A stretch of 64,000 bases of DNA, from assembly GCA_038207565.1 (NCBI GenBank), contig JBBQZQ010000004.1, forward strand, positions 1 through 64,000. Reading direction: 5' to 3'. Of this stretch, positions 17,883-26,472 are shown one piece after another. A program made the translations under genes and the position numbers. The DNA comes from JALZAI01 sp038207565. GTDB lineage: Bacteria; Actinomycetota; Actinomycetes; Mycobacteriales; Jatrophihabitantaceae. The notes beneath the pieces were generated by a model that was not told the DNA's origin, searched no databases, and worked only from the letters and a program-made list of their open reading frames with translations. How positions within the stretch are numbered: the first letter of the stretch is position 1; every line of letters begins with the position of its first letter.

Positions 17883-18695
17883 ATGGGCGCCGCGCGCGTA
17901 GGCATCTCGGGGTGGACGTACCCGCCCTGGCGCGGGGTGTTCTACCCGCCCGGATTGCCGCATCGCGCGGAACTGCCCTACGCCTCGTCCCAGCTCAGCA
18001 GCATCGAGATCAACGGGTCGTTCTACTCGCTGCAGCGCCCGTCCAGCTGGCGGTCATGGTTTGAGCAGACACCCGAGGACTTCGTGTTCTCGGTCAAGGG
18101 CGGACGGTTCATCACGCACCTGAAGAAGCTGGGCGGAGTGGAGACGGCGCTCGCGAACTTCTTCGGCTCGGGTGTGCTGGCGCTGGGGCACAAGCTGGGT
18201 CCGATCCTGTGGCAGCTCCCCCCGACGCTCGGGTTCGACGCCGCCCGGCTAGCCGCCTTCTTCACCCTCCTGCCGCGCTCCACCGCCGAGGCCGCATGGC
18301 TGGCGCGCCACCACGACGAGCGGATCAAGGATCGCTCGCTCGTCGACGCCTCGTGGGACGGCTCGATGCGCCACGCGCTCGAGGTCCGCCACCCGTCCTT
18401 CCTCACTGCGGGGTTCACCGCCTTGCTGCGCGAACACGCGATCGCCGTGGTGGTCGCGGACACCGCAGGCAAGTGGCCGCTGATCCGTGAGGTGACCACC
18501 GACTTCGGCTACGTCCGACTGCACGGTGACGCGGAGCTCTACGTCAGCGGTTACAGCGACGCAGCGCTGGACACGTGGGCCGCGACCATCCGCGCCTGGA
18601 CGGGTTCAGGACACGACGTGTTCTGCTACTTCGACAACGACGTGAAGGTGCGCGCGCCGTTCGACGCGATGTCGCTCGCCGACAAGCTGCGCTGA
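17883..18695 (+). CDS. DUF72 (YecE-like) protein
   Basis: TIM-barrel-like protein of the DUF72 family, function not established. 270 aa. Family signatures: VGISGWTYPPWRGVFYPPGL near the N-terminus, EINGSFYSLQRPSSWRSWFE, FVFSVKGGRFITHLKKL, ALEVRHPSF and FCYFDNDVKVRAPFDA at the end. Directly follows DUF1844 and converges on acsA. No signal peptide or membrane segment. Confidence 0.9.
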   Translation: MGAARVGISGWTYPPWRGVFYPPGLPHRAELPYASSQLSSIEINGSFYSLQRPSSWRSWFEQTPEDFVFSVKGGRFITHLKKLGGVETALANFFGSGVLALGHKLGPILWQLPPTLGFDAARLAAFFTLLPRSTAEAAWLARHHDERIKDRSLVDASWDGSMRHALEVRHPSFLTAGFTALLREHAIAVVVADTAGKWPLIREVTTDFGYVRLHGDAELYVSGYSDAALDTWAATIRAWTGSGHDVFCYFDNDVKVRAPFDAMSLADKLR

Positions 18696-18722
18696 GTCCG
18701 GGCTGCGACTCCGCCCCCTGCG

Positions 18723-18760
18723 CCGGGCGCAGTGCGTGTTGATCACGCGGCCGGGCGCAG
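18723..18760. repeat. convergent-end element with TTGATCAC core
   Basis: Between the convergent DUF72 and acsA genes a small palindrome GCGTG-TTGAT-CACGC (18734-18748) is flanked by two direct copies of CCGGGCGCAG (18723-18732, 18751-18760). It may be a weak bidirectional terminator. The same TTGATCAC core recurs at other gene ends in this window. Confidence 0.4.
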
Positions 18761-18763
18761 AGG

Positions 18764-20737
18764 TCAGTCCTCGGCCGGCGCGTTCGGCATCTTCTCGCCG
18801 ATGAGGTCCATCACCGAGGAGTCGGTGAGCGTCGTGACGTCGCCCAACTCCTTGTGGTCGGCGACGTCACGCAGCAGCCGGCGCATGATCTTCCCGGACC
18901 GGGTTTTCGGCAGCTCGGCCACGATCATGATCTGGCGGGGCTTGGCGATGGCCCCGATCTCGGTGGCCACGTGATTGCGCAGCGTTTTGATCAGCTCGGC
19001 ACCCTCGGATTCCTCCATCGGGCCTTCGCCGCGCAGGATCACGAACGCCACGATGCCCTGACCTGTGGTCGGGTCGGTCGCCCCGACCACGGCCGCCTCG
19101 GCGACAGCGGGGTGCGACACCAGCGCCGACTCAACCTCGGTCGTCGAGATGCGGTGCCCGGAGATGTTCATGACATCGTCCACACGCCCGAGCAGCCACA
19201 GATCGCCGTCGTCGTCCTTCTTCGCGCCGTCCCCGGCGAAGTAGTAGCCCTGTTCGGCGAAGCGGGACCAGTAGGTGTCCTTGAACCGATCGGGGTCACC
19301 CCAGATGCCGCGGGTCATGGCGGGCCACGGCTCGGTCAGCACGAGCAGGCCACCGCCGCCGTCGGGGACGGGGTTGCCGTCGTTGTCGACCACGTCGGCG
19401 GCGACGCCCGGCAGCCCGCGCATCGCCGAGCCCGGCTTCGTCCCGGTCACGCCCGGCAGCGGGCTGACCAGGATCGCGCCGGTCTCGGTCTGCCACCAGG
19501 TGTCCACGATCGGGCAGCGCTCGCGGCCGAGGTTGATGCGGTACCACATCCAGGCCTCGGGGTTGATCGGTTCGCCGACGGAGCCGAGCAGGCGCAACGA
19601 GGACAGGTCGTGCGCCTTCGGGACGTCCTCCCCCCACTTCATGAACGTGCGGATCGTCGTCGGCGCGGTGTACAGAATCGTGATCTTGTACTTCTCGATC
19701 ATCTCGAACCAGCGGTGCTCGTTCGGGGTGTTCGGCGTCCCCTCGTACATGAACGACGTCGCCCGGTTGGCGAGCGGTCCGTAGACGATGTAGCTGTGCC
19801 CGGTGATCCAGCCGATGTCCGCACCGCACCAGTACAGGTCGTCGTCGGGCTTGAGGTCGAACACGGCGTGGTGCGTGTATGCCACCTGGGTGAGGTACCC
19901 GCCGGAGGTGTGCAGGATTCCCTTGGGCTTTCCGGTCGTGCCCGAGGTGTACATGACGAACAGCGGGTGCTCGGCGTCGAAGAACTCGCACTCGTGCTCG
20001 GGCGAGGCCTTGCCGACGACGTCGTCCCACCAGACGTCGTGGGAGTCGTCCCACGCGACGTCCTGCCCGGTGCGTTTGACGACCACAACGGAGCGGACAT
20101 CCGGGCACTTCTGCAGCGCCTCGTCCACCGCCGGCTTGAGCGCTGCCGGTGCGCCACGCCGGTAACCGCCGTCGCAGGTGATTACCACGCGGGCGTCGCA
20201 GTCGACGATGCGGTCCGACAGCGCGGTCGAGGAGAACCCGCCGAACACGACGGTGTGCGGGGCACCCAGGCGTGCGCAGGCGAGCATCGCGATGACGGTC
20301 TCGGGGATCATCGGCATGTAAATCGCAATGCGATCACCGGTCTGCACACCGAGCTCGACGAGCGCGTTGGCCGCCTTGCAGACCTCGTCCTTGAGCTCGG
20401 CGTAGGTCAGCGCCCGAGTCTCGCCCGGTTCACCCTCCCAGTGGTAGGCGACCTGGTCGCCGTGCCCGTCCGCGACGTGCCGGTCGACGCAGTTGTACGC
20501 GACGTTGAGCTTCCCGCCGACGAACCACTTCGCGAACGGTGCGTCCGACCAGTCCAGGACCTCGGACCACTTCGTGTCCCACGAGAGCCGTTCGGCCTGC
20601 TTCGCCCAGAACGCGAGCCCGTCCGCCGACGCCTCGTCGTAGGCGTCGGCCTTGACGTTGGCCGCCGCCGCGAACTCGTCCGGCGGCGGGAAGCGGCGTT
20701 CTTCACGGGACAGGTTCGACAGCGTTTCCTCAGTCAT
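18764..20737 (-). CDS. acsA: acetyl-CoA synthetase
   Basis: Activates acetate to acetyl-CoA through acetyl-AMP. 657 aa, full length. Adenylate-forming core motifs: FVMYTSGTTGKPKGILHT, WWQTETGAILVSPLPG, then WLLGRVDDVMNISGHRIST; the C-terminal catalytic lysine lies in PKTRSGKIMRRLLRD, the usual lysine acetylation site that switches Acs off. Nine bases follow satP, so uptake and activation of acetate are probably one operon. Confidence 0.97.
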   Translation of the reverse strand: MTEETLSNLSREERRFPPPDEFAAAANVKADAYDEASADGLAFWAKQAERLSWDTKWSEVLDWSDAPFAKWFVGGKLNVAYNCVDRHVADGHGDQVAYHWEGEPGETRALTYAELKDEVCKAANALVELGVQTGDRIAIYMPMIPETVIAMLACARLGAPHTVVFGGFSSTALSDRIVDCDARVVITCDGGYRRGAPAALKPAVDEALQKCPDVRSVVVVKRTGQDVAWDDSHDVWWDDVVGKASPEHECEFFDAEHPLFVMYTSGTTGKPKGILHTSGGYLTQVAYTHHAVFDLKPDDDLYWCGADIGWITGHSYIVYGPLANRATSFMYEGTPNTPNEHRWFEMIEKYKITILYTAPTTIRTFMKWGEDVPKAHDLSSLRLLGSVGEPINPEAWMWYRINLGRERCPIVDTWWQTETGAILVSPLPGVTGTKPGSAMRGLPGVAADVVDNDGNPVPDGGGGLLVLTEPWPAMTRGIWGDPDRFKDTYWSRFAEQGYYFAGDGAKKDDDGDLWLLGRVDDVMNISGHRISTTEVESALVSHPAVAEAAVVGATDPTTGQGIVAFVILRGEGPMEESEGAELIKTLRNHVATEIGAIAKPRQIMIVAELPKTRSGKIMRRLLRDVADHKELGDVTTLTDSSVMDLIGEKMPNAPAED

Positions 20738-20746
20738 GTCCCGAAC

Positions 20747-21379
20747 CTATCGCGGCAGGGTGGGGAACACGACCCGTCTGAACGTCGAGTTGGTTACCCC
20801 TGCGCATGACCCGTACCAGGCCACGCCGGCGGTGATCAGGCCCAGCCAGCCGCCGACCTTTGTCCACCCGGTGGACCCGCCCAGGTCGCCGATGGCGAGC
20901 GCGATGAAGGTGAGCGTCAGGAAGGCGAAGACTGCCAGCACGACGACGGACACGCGGCTCGCCGCGATCGTCAGGTAGGCCGTGAAGATCGCCCAGACGA
21001 GCAGGTAGAGGCCGACCGCGTGGCTGGCGTCGCTGGGAGCCACGTCTTTGGGCAGGCCAGGCAGGACATGATCGACGAGGTACCAGAAGGACAGCCAGAA
21101 CGCGCCGTAGGAGGAGAAGGCGAGCGCGCCGAAAGTGTTGCGGTTCGCGAACTCCCACGTGCCGGCGAGCAGTTGCACAAGACCTCCATAGAACAGGGCG
21201 AGTCCCAGGACGACCGTCTCGACCGTGTCGGAGAGCATGCCGGTGTTGACGACGGACAGGAAGAAGGTGGTGCCGGCGAAGGCGGCCAATCCGAGTGGTG
21301 CCGGGTCGGCGATTCGGGGCGTGTCAGCCGGGGCGGCGTCGACCGGGTCGTTCGTCGTCGCTCGGGCGCGTGCAGCCAC
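20747..21379 (-). CDS. acetate transporter, GPR1/FUN34/YaaH (SatP) family
   Basis: Six-helix inner-membrane channel/transporter for acetate and related small acids, about 210 aa. The family signature ADPAPLGLAAFAGTTFF (N/D-P-A-P-L-G-L) begins the first helix; LFYGGLVQLLAGTWEFANRNTFGALAFSSYGAFW follows in pieces typical of YaaH. The start is GTG 21379, with GGAGAGG about ten bases upstream; a longer frame lacks family similarity. Sits immediately before acsA. A TAACGT hexamer (rc of 21444-21449) may be its -10 element. Confidence 0.88.
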   Translation of the reverse strand: MAARARATTNDPVDAAPADTPRIADPAPLGLAAFAGTTFFLSVVNTGMLSDTVETVVLGLALFYGGLVQLLAGTWEFANRNTFGALAFSSYGAFWLSFWYLVDHVLPGLPKDVAPSDASHAVGLYLLVWAIFTAYLTIAASRVSVVVLAVFAFLTLTFIALAIGDLGGSTGWTKVGGWLGLITAGVAWYGSCAGVTNSTFRRVVFPTLPR

Positions 21380-21457
21380 GACGTGGTCCTCTCCGGCCAG
21401 ACATGCGGCGACCGGTCTGATCGTCGCGACCCGCCGACAGGGCACGTTAGGCCCGAT

Positions 21458-21970
21458 TCACGTCCCTCGGGAGGGCCCCGAGTCGGCGTCGGCGTCCACG
21501 TCGGGATGCGTCGCCCGCCACAGCGCGCGCAATTGGCGCATCGTCTCCACGGCGCGCTCCTTGTCCGGGCGCTGCACGGCGTAGATCGCAAGCGCCTCCT
21601 CCCCGGGCAGGACGAGGCGGGCGAAGCGCAACTTGCTCGGGAAATCGACGCGGACGATGACGTCCCACGGCACCTCGCGCCAGCCGCCCAGGAACGAGCG
21701 CAACCGCACCGAGTGGACGTCGGCACGCAGGCGCGGCCGGGTCGGCATGATGCACAGCCCGGCGAGGACCACGCCGATGACCACGGTCGCCACCTGGTCC
21801 TTGTCGGTGAAGTCGGCGCCGGCGTTCGCGCGCTTCATCACCAGCGCCGTCACCACGAAAACGGCTAGGACGACGGCGGCACTCACCCAGGCGATCCGGC
21901 TGGTCACGAGCGGCCGCGCCTCGACGACCGTGCCCGGAGTCAGGGCCGGGCCCCGCTCCTGCTCGATCAC
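21458..21970 (-). CDS. PH-domain membrane protein
   Basis: 170 aa protein of unknown function. Two predicted membrane helices (about residues 22-42, VSAAVVLAVFVVTALVM, and 56-70, VATVVIGVVLAGLC) are followed by a bacterial PH-like domain (SVRLRSFLGGWREVPWDVIV to LVLPGEEALAIYAVQ) and an acidic tail. The GTG start overlaps the hisG stop (GTGA). The same gene sits next to hisG in mycobacteria (Rv2120c beside hisG), so the linkage is conserved, though no role in histidine synthesis is known. Confidence 0.8.
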   Translation of the reverse strand: MIEQERGPALTPGTVVEARPLVTSRIAWVSAAVVLAVFVVTALVMKRANAGADFTDKDQVATVVIGVVLAGLCIMPTRPRLRADVHSVRLRSFLGGWREVPWDVIVRVDFPSKLRFARLVLPGEEALAIYAVQRPDKERAVETMRQLRALWRATHPDVDADADSGPSRGT

Positions 21971-22812
21971 AGCCGGCACGCCGAGATGTCGGTGACCAGG
22001 ATGCCGCGGGCGCCGAGCTCCCACAGCTCGTCCATGACCTGGTTGGTGCGTTTGCGCTCGACCATCGACCGGACTGCCGACCAACCACGCTCGTGCAGCG
22101 GCGACACCGTCGGCGACTCGATCCCCGGGGTGATCGCCACGGCCTTCTCGACGAGGTCGTCAGAGATGTCGTAGTCCATCAACACGTACTGCCGCGCGAT
22201 GATCACGCCCTGCAGCCGGCGTACCAGCTGTCCGATGCGTGGGTCCTCGCCGGCCCCGCGGTGCCGGATGAGCACTGCCTGACTCGTCAGCAGCGGCTCG
22301 CCGAAGACTTGCAGGCCCGCGTTGCGCAGCGTCGTGCCGGTCGAGACGACATCGGCGATCGCGTCGGCCACGTCGAGGCGGACGGCAGTCTCGACCGCCC
22401 CGTCGAGGCGGATCACCTCGGCGCTGATCCGGCGTTCACGCAGGTACGCCTCGACCACGCCGGGATACGCCGTCGCGATGCGCTTGCCGTCGAGTTCCTC
22501 CACCGACTGCGCCGTTCCGGCCCGGCCGGCGAATCGGAACGTCGAAGCGGCGAAGCCGAGCTGCAGTATGGCGTCGGCCCGCGCAGCGGAGTCGAGCAAC
22601 AGGTCTTCGCCGGTGATGCCGACGTCGAGGCGCCCCGAGCCGACGTAGATGGCGATGTCACGCGGGCGCAGGAAGAAGAACTCGGTGTCGTTGTCGGTGT
22701 CGAGCAGGACGAGCTCGCGGTGGTCGCTGCGTTGGAGATACCCGGCCTCGACGAGCATCTGGCTCGCCGGTTCGGACAGCGATCCCTTGTTGGGAACGGC
22801 AATGCGGAGCAT
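21967..22812 (-). CDS. hisG: ATP phosphoribosyltransferase, long form
   Basis: First step of histidine synthesis, joining ATP and PRPP. 281 aa, the long form with a C-terminal ACT-like domain for histidine feedback (after about residue 210), so HisZ is not needed. Motifs: MLRIAVPNKGSLSEPA at the N-terminus, GITGEDLL, and the PRPP loop ADAIADVVSTGTTLRNAGL. 41 bases after hisE. Confidence 0.96.
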   Translation of the reverse strand: MLRIAVPNKGSLSEPASQMLVEAGYLQRSDHRELVLLDTDNDTEFFFLRPRDIAIYVGSGRLDVGITGEDLLLDSAARADAILQLGFAASTFRFAGRAGTAQSVEELDGKRIATAYPGVVEAYLRERRISAEVIRLDGAVETAVRLDVADAIADVVSTGTTLRNAGLQVFGEPLLTSQAVLIRHRGAGEDPRIGQLVRRLQGVIIARQYVLMDYDISDDLVEKAVAITPGIESPTVSPLHERGWSAVRSMVERKRTNQVMDELWELGARGILVTDISACRL

Positions 22813-22853
22813 GAGGTTCTTTCTGGTCAGATCGGGCGGTCGGGTGGCGAGGC

Positions 22854-23117
22854 CTACAGATGTCGGTAGACGTCGTCGAGACCGATGCCCTTGCCGAGCA
22901 TGATCACCTGGACGCGGTAGAGCAGCTGGCTGATCTCCTCGGCGGTCCGGTCGGCCGATTCGTGCTCGGCCGCCATCCACACCTCGGCCGCCTCTTCGAC
23001 GACCTTCTTGCCCTGCGCGTGCACACCCGCGTCCAACGCCTCGACGGTGGCCGAACCGGAGGGACGCTGGTGCTGGCGCTCGGTGAGCTCGGCGAACAGC
23101 TGATCGAAGGTCTTCAT
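22854..23117 (-). CDS. hisE: phosphoribosyl-ATP pyrophosphatase
   Basis: Second histidine step, hydrolysing PR-ATP to PR-AMP. 87 aa, monofunctional (not fused to HisI). All-alpha MazG-like fold with KKVVEEAAEVWMAAEHE and EEISQLLYRVQVIML carrying the metal-binding acids. Followed by hisG; upstream the gene meets the sugar islet. Confidence 0.95.
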   Translation of the reverse strand: MKTFDQLFAELTERQHQRPSGSATVEALDAGVHAQGKKVVEEAAEVWMAAEHESADRTAEEISQLLYRVQVIMLGKGIGLDDVYRHL

Positions 23118-23181
23118 CTCGGGTACCGAGCCTACCGGCGGCGCGTCGCGGAGCAGGCGAGGCGTCGCACGTGGCCGGGCG

Positions 23182-23445
23182 TCAGAGCGGTCGCGGCAGC
23201 ACCTGGGTCTGCAAACCCCTCCCACCGCGGAACGCGTCGAGCGCCGCCGGGTACTGGCCGAGCGACACCCGACACGTGGCGACCACGCCCGGGTCGAGGG
23301 CACCGGCGGCGAAGAGCTCGGTGGCCCCGCTCGAAGGAATGCAGGACCGTCATCGAGCCGGTGCTGGTGATCTCCTGGCGGTAGATGCGGTACGGATCGA
23401 TCTGCACACGGGCGGAGTTGTCCGGGCGATGGTGCCCGTACCGGG
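23182..23445 (-). pseudogene. C-terminal remnant of a zinc-type alcohol/polyol dehydrogenase, frameshifted
   Basis: The minus strand encodes RVQIDPYRIYRQEITSTGSM followed by TVLHSFER, then after a one-base shift near 23322 continues ATELFAAGALDPGVV and ends AALDAFRGGRGLQTQVLPRPL-stop at 23182. This is the C-terminal third of a medium-chain dehydrogenase of the sorbitol/xylitol type. The catalytic zinc and Rossmann parts are missing; the upstream limit (about 23445) is approximate. It lies divergent from a SorC regulator and near xylulokinase, so it once probably oxidised the polyol that this islet used. Confidence 0.75.
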
Positions 23446-23505
23446 ATTCTGTCAGGATGACGGCGGGCACGCTCAGCTGAGCGCTGCCCGGGGTGGAGGT
23501 CGCAG

Positions 23506-24474
23506 TTGCCGCGGAACCCGACCGAGCAGGTGCTGATGGCACGGGTTGCCCGCCGGTACTACCAGGACGAACACACCAAGACCGAAATCGCGGACGAGCT
23601 GGGAATCAGCCGGTTCCGGGTTGCCCGACTGCTCGACGCGGCCCGGCGCGGCGGACTGGTGTCGATCCGTATTGAATCGCCCGCCGGCGTGGACGCCGAG
23701 CTGTCCATCGATCTGCAGCAACGCTTCGGCCTGTCACACGCGATCGTCATCGACGTCAGCGACGAAGACCCAGAGAGCCTGCGCGCCCGCCTAGGGGAAG
23801 TCGCCGCGGACGTCCTGCAGGAGATCGTCGGTCCCGAGGACGTCCTGGGCCTGGCCTGGGCGCGGTCGATGCGCGGCATCGGCACCAGCATGCAGGCGCT
23901 GGCGCCGTGCCCGGTCGTGCAGTTGACCGGCGCTCGGTCCGGACCGGACGGCAGCGACATCCTGGAAGTGGTGCGTCGAGTGGCCACCGCGGGCGGGGGT
24001 GCCCCGCACGTCTTCTACGCCCCCCTCGTCGCCCCGGACGCAGCGTCCGCGCGGGCCCTGCGTCGCCAGCCGGACGTCTCCCGTGCCACCGAGCTGGCCG
24101 GTCAGGTGACCATCGCGATGGTCGGCATCGGGCGGTGGCAGGACGGCCTGTCGACGATCTTCGATGCGCTCGAGCCGGCCGCCCGCGAGCGGGCTCACGC
24201 GCTCGGGGTCATCGGCGAGATCTCGGGAGCTCTGATCGATACCGAGGGCGCCCCGGTGCGCACTCAGATCAGCAAGCGCATCATCGGGGTCACCGCGGAG
24301 CAATTGGCCGCCATCAACGTCGTGATCTCCGTGGCGTACGGCGCGGAGAAAGCACCCGCCGTGTCCGCCGCGGTGCGCGGCGGGCTGGTGACCGGGCTGA
24401 TCACGCACACTGGCATGGCGCGTGCCATGCTCGCCAGCGAGCTCGCGCGGTCAGCACCTGCGCCAGCGCAGTGA
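23506..24474 (+). CDS. SorC/DeoR-type sugar-binding transcriptional regulator
   Basis: 322 aa. N-terminal helix-turn-helix (about 10-55: YYQDEHTKTEIADELGISRF then RVARLLDAARRGGLV) and a C-terminal sugar-phosphate-binding domain with LGLAWARSM, VVQLTGARSG and the final GLITHTGMARAML. The start is TTG 23506, seven bases after GGAGG. Likely responds to the phosphosugar made by the downstream kinase and controls this islet; that is inference from family and position. Confidence 0.9.
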   Translation: MPRNPTEQVLMARVARRYYQDEHTKTEIADELGISRFRVARLLDAARRGGLVSIRIESPAGVDAELSIDLQQRFGLSHAIVIDVSDEDPESLRARLGEVAADVLQEIVGPEDVLGLAWARSMRGIGTSMQALAPCPVVQLTGARSGPDGSDILEVVRRVATAGGGAPHVFYAPLVAPDAASARALRRQPDVSRATELAGQVTIAMVGIGRWQDGLSTIFDALEPAARERAHALGVIGEISGALIDTEGAPVRTQISKRIIGVTAEQLAAINVVISVAYGAEKAPAVSAAVRGGLVTGLITHTGMARAMLASELARSAPAPAQ

Positions 24475-24492
24475 CGACGGGCGCCCGGTCGA

Positions 24493-24529
24493 TCGTGGCC
24501 GTAGCGGCAACCCGTCCGGACGGCCACGA
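24493..24529 (+). promoter_or_regulatory. 10-bp hairpin between regulator and xylB
   Basis: TCGTGGCCGT (24493-24502) and ACGGCCACGA (24520-24529) are perfect inverted repeats around a 17-base loop, 32 bases before xylB. It may be a transcript hairpin that reduces read-through, or a symmetric operator for the SorC protein. No T-run follows. Confidence 0.4.
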
Positions 24530-24560
24530 CGATGGGAGCTAGGCGAATGAGGACGGACGC

Positions 24561-25982
24561 ATGACGCTGGTCGCCGGGGTCGATTCCTCGACCCAGTCGT
24601 GCAAGATCGTCGTCCGCGATGCCGACAGCGGTGCGCTGGTGCGCAGCGGGGTCGCGCGACACCCGCAGGGGACATCGGTTGATCCCGAGGCGTGGTGGGC
24701 GGCGTTGCAGACCGCTGCCGCGGACGCGGGGGGGCTGGCGGACGTGGCCGCGATCGCGGTCGGGGGGCAGCAGCACGGCATGGTGTGCCTCGACGAATCC
24801 GGGACGGTCGTGCGCCGGGCGCTGCTGTGGAACGACACCCGCTCGGCATCGGCGGCCAACGACCTGGTCGCGGAACTCGACGGCGGGGCGCAGGCCTGGG
24901 CGACAGCCGTCGGGTCGGTGCCGGTGGCCTCGTTCACGGTCACCAAGCTGCGCTGGCTCGCCGAGCACGAGCCCGACAACGTCGCCCGCACCGCGGCCGT
25001 GTGCCTGCCGCACGACTGGCTGACATGGAAGCTGCGTGGCAGCGGGGTCGACACCCTCACCACCGATCGCGGGGACGCGAGCGGCACGGGTTACTGGTCA
25101 CCGGCCGACGGCAGGTATCGCGGCGACTTGTTGCGTCTCGCGATGGGCGCCGAACCGCTGCTGCCGACCGTGCTCGGGCCCTCGGAGCCGGCCGGGACGA
25201 CGCCGCAGGGGCGCGTGCTCGGCCCGGGCACCGGCGACAACGCGGCCGCAGCGTTCGGCGTGGGTGCGGTGTGTGGCGACGTCGTCGTGTCGATCGGGAC
25301 GTCGGGTGTGGTCAGCGCCGTGAGCGCGACACCGACGGCCGACCCGACCGGCATCGTCGCCGGATTCGCCGACGCCACCGGGCAGTTCCTGCCGCTCGTC
25401 TGCACCCTCAACGCTGCACGGGTGCTCGATTCGACCGCACGGATGCTCGGCGTCGGGCTCGACGAGCTCTCGCGACTCGCGCAGTCGGCCCCGGCGGGTG
25501 CGGGCGGATTGGTGCTCGTTCCCTACCTCGACGGTGAGCGCACCCCGAACCGGCCCGACGCGAGCGGCTCGCTGGTCGGGTTGACCAACCAGAACGCCAC
25601 GCCCGCCCACCTCGCGCGCGCTGCCGTGGAGGGTCTGCTCTGCGGCCTCGCCGACGGGTTGGACGCGCTGCGGGCCGAAGGGGTCGAGGTCTCGCGCGTG
25701 CTGCTGGTCGGCGGCGGGGCACGCTCGGAGGTATTGCGCCGGATCGCGCCCGCGGTCTTCGGGACGCACGTCGCCGTTCCCGAGGCGGGCGAGTACGTCG
25801 CCAACGGTGCGGCGCGCCAGGCGGCGTGGGCGTTGTCGGGTGCCGACGAGGCGCCGGCCTGGCAGCTCGGCCCGCTCGCAGAGTACGAGGCGGACGTGCT
25901 GCCCGGGGTGCGCGAGCGTTACGCGGAGGTGCGCGAGCTGACCGCGCGCCGGGTCAGGGCCGCGGAAGAATCTGAAGGCTGA
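24561..25982 (+). CDS. xylB: xylulokinase (FGGY carbohydrate kinase)
   Basis: Phosphorylates D-xylulose, feeding the pentose phosphate pathway. 473 aa, typical length. FGGY fold: N-terminal VAGVDSSTQSCKIVVRD, IAVGGQQHGMVCLDESG, LWNDTRSA, and C-terminal phosphate/adenosine sites VSIGTSGVVSAV and RVLLVGGGARSEVLRRIAP. Substrate assignment rests on family resemblance; another ketose is possible. Its 3' end overlaps the 3' end of ribH on the other strand by 29 bases. With the regulator and dehydrogenase remnant it forms an islet between hisE and ribH. Confidence 0.88.
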   Translation: MTLVAGVDSSTQSCKIVVRDADSGALVRSGVARHPQGTSVDPEAWWAALQTAAADAGGLADVAAIAVGGQQHGMVCLDESGTVVRRALLWNDTRSASAANDLVAELDGGAQAWATAVGSVPVASFTVTKLRWLAEHEPDNVARTAAVCLPHDWLTWKLRGSGVDTLTTDRGDASGTGYWSPADGRYRGDLLRLAMGAEPLLPTVLGPSEPAGTTPQGRVLGPGTGDNAAAAFGVGAVCGDVVVSIGTSGVVSAVSATPTADPTGIVAGFADATGQFLPLVCTLNAARVLDSTARMLGVGLDELSRLAQSAPAGAGGLVLVPYLDGERTPNRPDASGSLVGLTNQNATPAHLARAAVEGLLCGLADGLDALRAEGVEVSRVLLVGGGARSEVLRRIAPAVFGTHVAVPEAGEYVANGAARQAAWALSGADEAPAWQLGPLAEYEADVLPGVRERYAEVRELTARRVRAAEESEG

Positions 25983-26436
25983 CCGCCGTCTCGAGCGCGG
26001 CGGCGGCGGCCTCGTACCCCTTGTCCTCACGCGAACCGGGCAGGCCGGCGCGGTCGAGGGCCTGTTGCTCGTCGTCGCAGGTGAGCACGCCGAACCCGAT
26101 CGGCATGCCGGTGCTGGCGCAGACGCTGGTCAGACCGTTGGTTGCCGCGGCACACACGTAGTCGAAATGCGGCGTTCCGCCCCGGATCACCACGCCGAGC
26201 GCGATCACGGCGTCGTAGCCGGCGGCCGCGAAGCGCTGCGCCGCGGCGGTGAGCTCGAAAGTGCCCGGCACCCGCAGTTCGGTGACATCGGCGACCTTGG
26301 AATCGTGCAGCGCGCGCCGCGCACCCTCGAGCAGACCGTCCATCACCTCGGTGTGCCACCGGCTGGCGACGACGGCGACCCGCAGCTCGGCGGCACCCTC
26401 GACGGGCCCGGCGTCCGGCGCGCCCTGCCCACTCAC
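25954..26436 (-). CDS. ribH: 6,7-dimethyl-8-ribityllumazine synthase
   Basis: Penultimate riboflavin step, forming an icosahedral capsid in many bacteria. About 160 aa from GTG 26436 (MSGQGAPDAG...). Motifs: VAVVASRWHTEVMDGLLEGA, VPGTFELTAAAQRFA, ALGVVIRGGTPHFDYVC (catalytic His) and FGVLTCDDEQQALDRAG. The start region lies in a 17-bp triple repeat, giving rival start codons at 26453 and 26470 that run into stops, and an in-frame GTG at 26466. Last gene of the rib operon. Confidence 0.93.
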   Translation of the reverse strand: MSGQGAPDAGPVEGAAELRVAVVASRWHTEVMDGLLEGARRALHDSKVADVTELRVPGTFELTAAAQRFAAAGYDAVIALGVVIRGGTPHFDYVCAAATNGLTSVCASTGMPIGFGVLTCDDEQQALDRAGLPGSREDKGYEAAAAALETAVSLQILPRP

Positions 26437-26472
26437 CAGGCCTGCCCACTCATCAGGCGTGCCCACTCATCA
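26422..26472 (-). repeat. three tandem 17-bp copies across the ribBA stop / ribH start
   Basis: Units 26456-26472, 26439-26455 and 26422-26438 read on the minus strand TGATGAGTGGGCACGCC, TGATGAGTGGGCAGGCC and TGGTGAGTGGGCAGGGC. The first contains the ribBA stop (TGA at 26470-26472). Each copy carries a start-like codon; because 17 is not a multiple of 3, each is in a different frame. Only the third (GTG 26436) is in frame with ribH. Confidence 0.9.
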
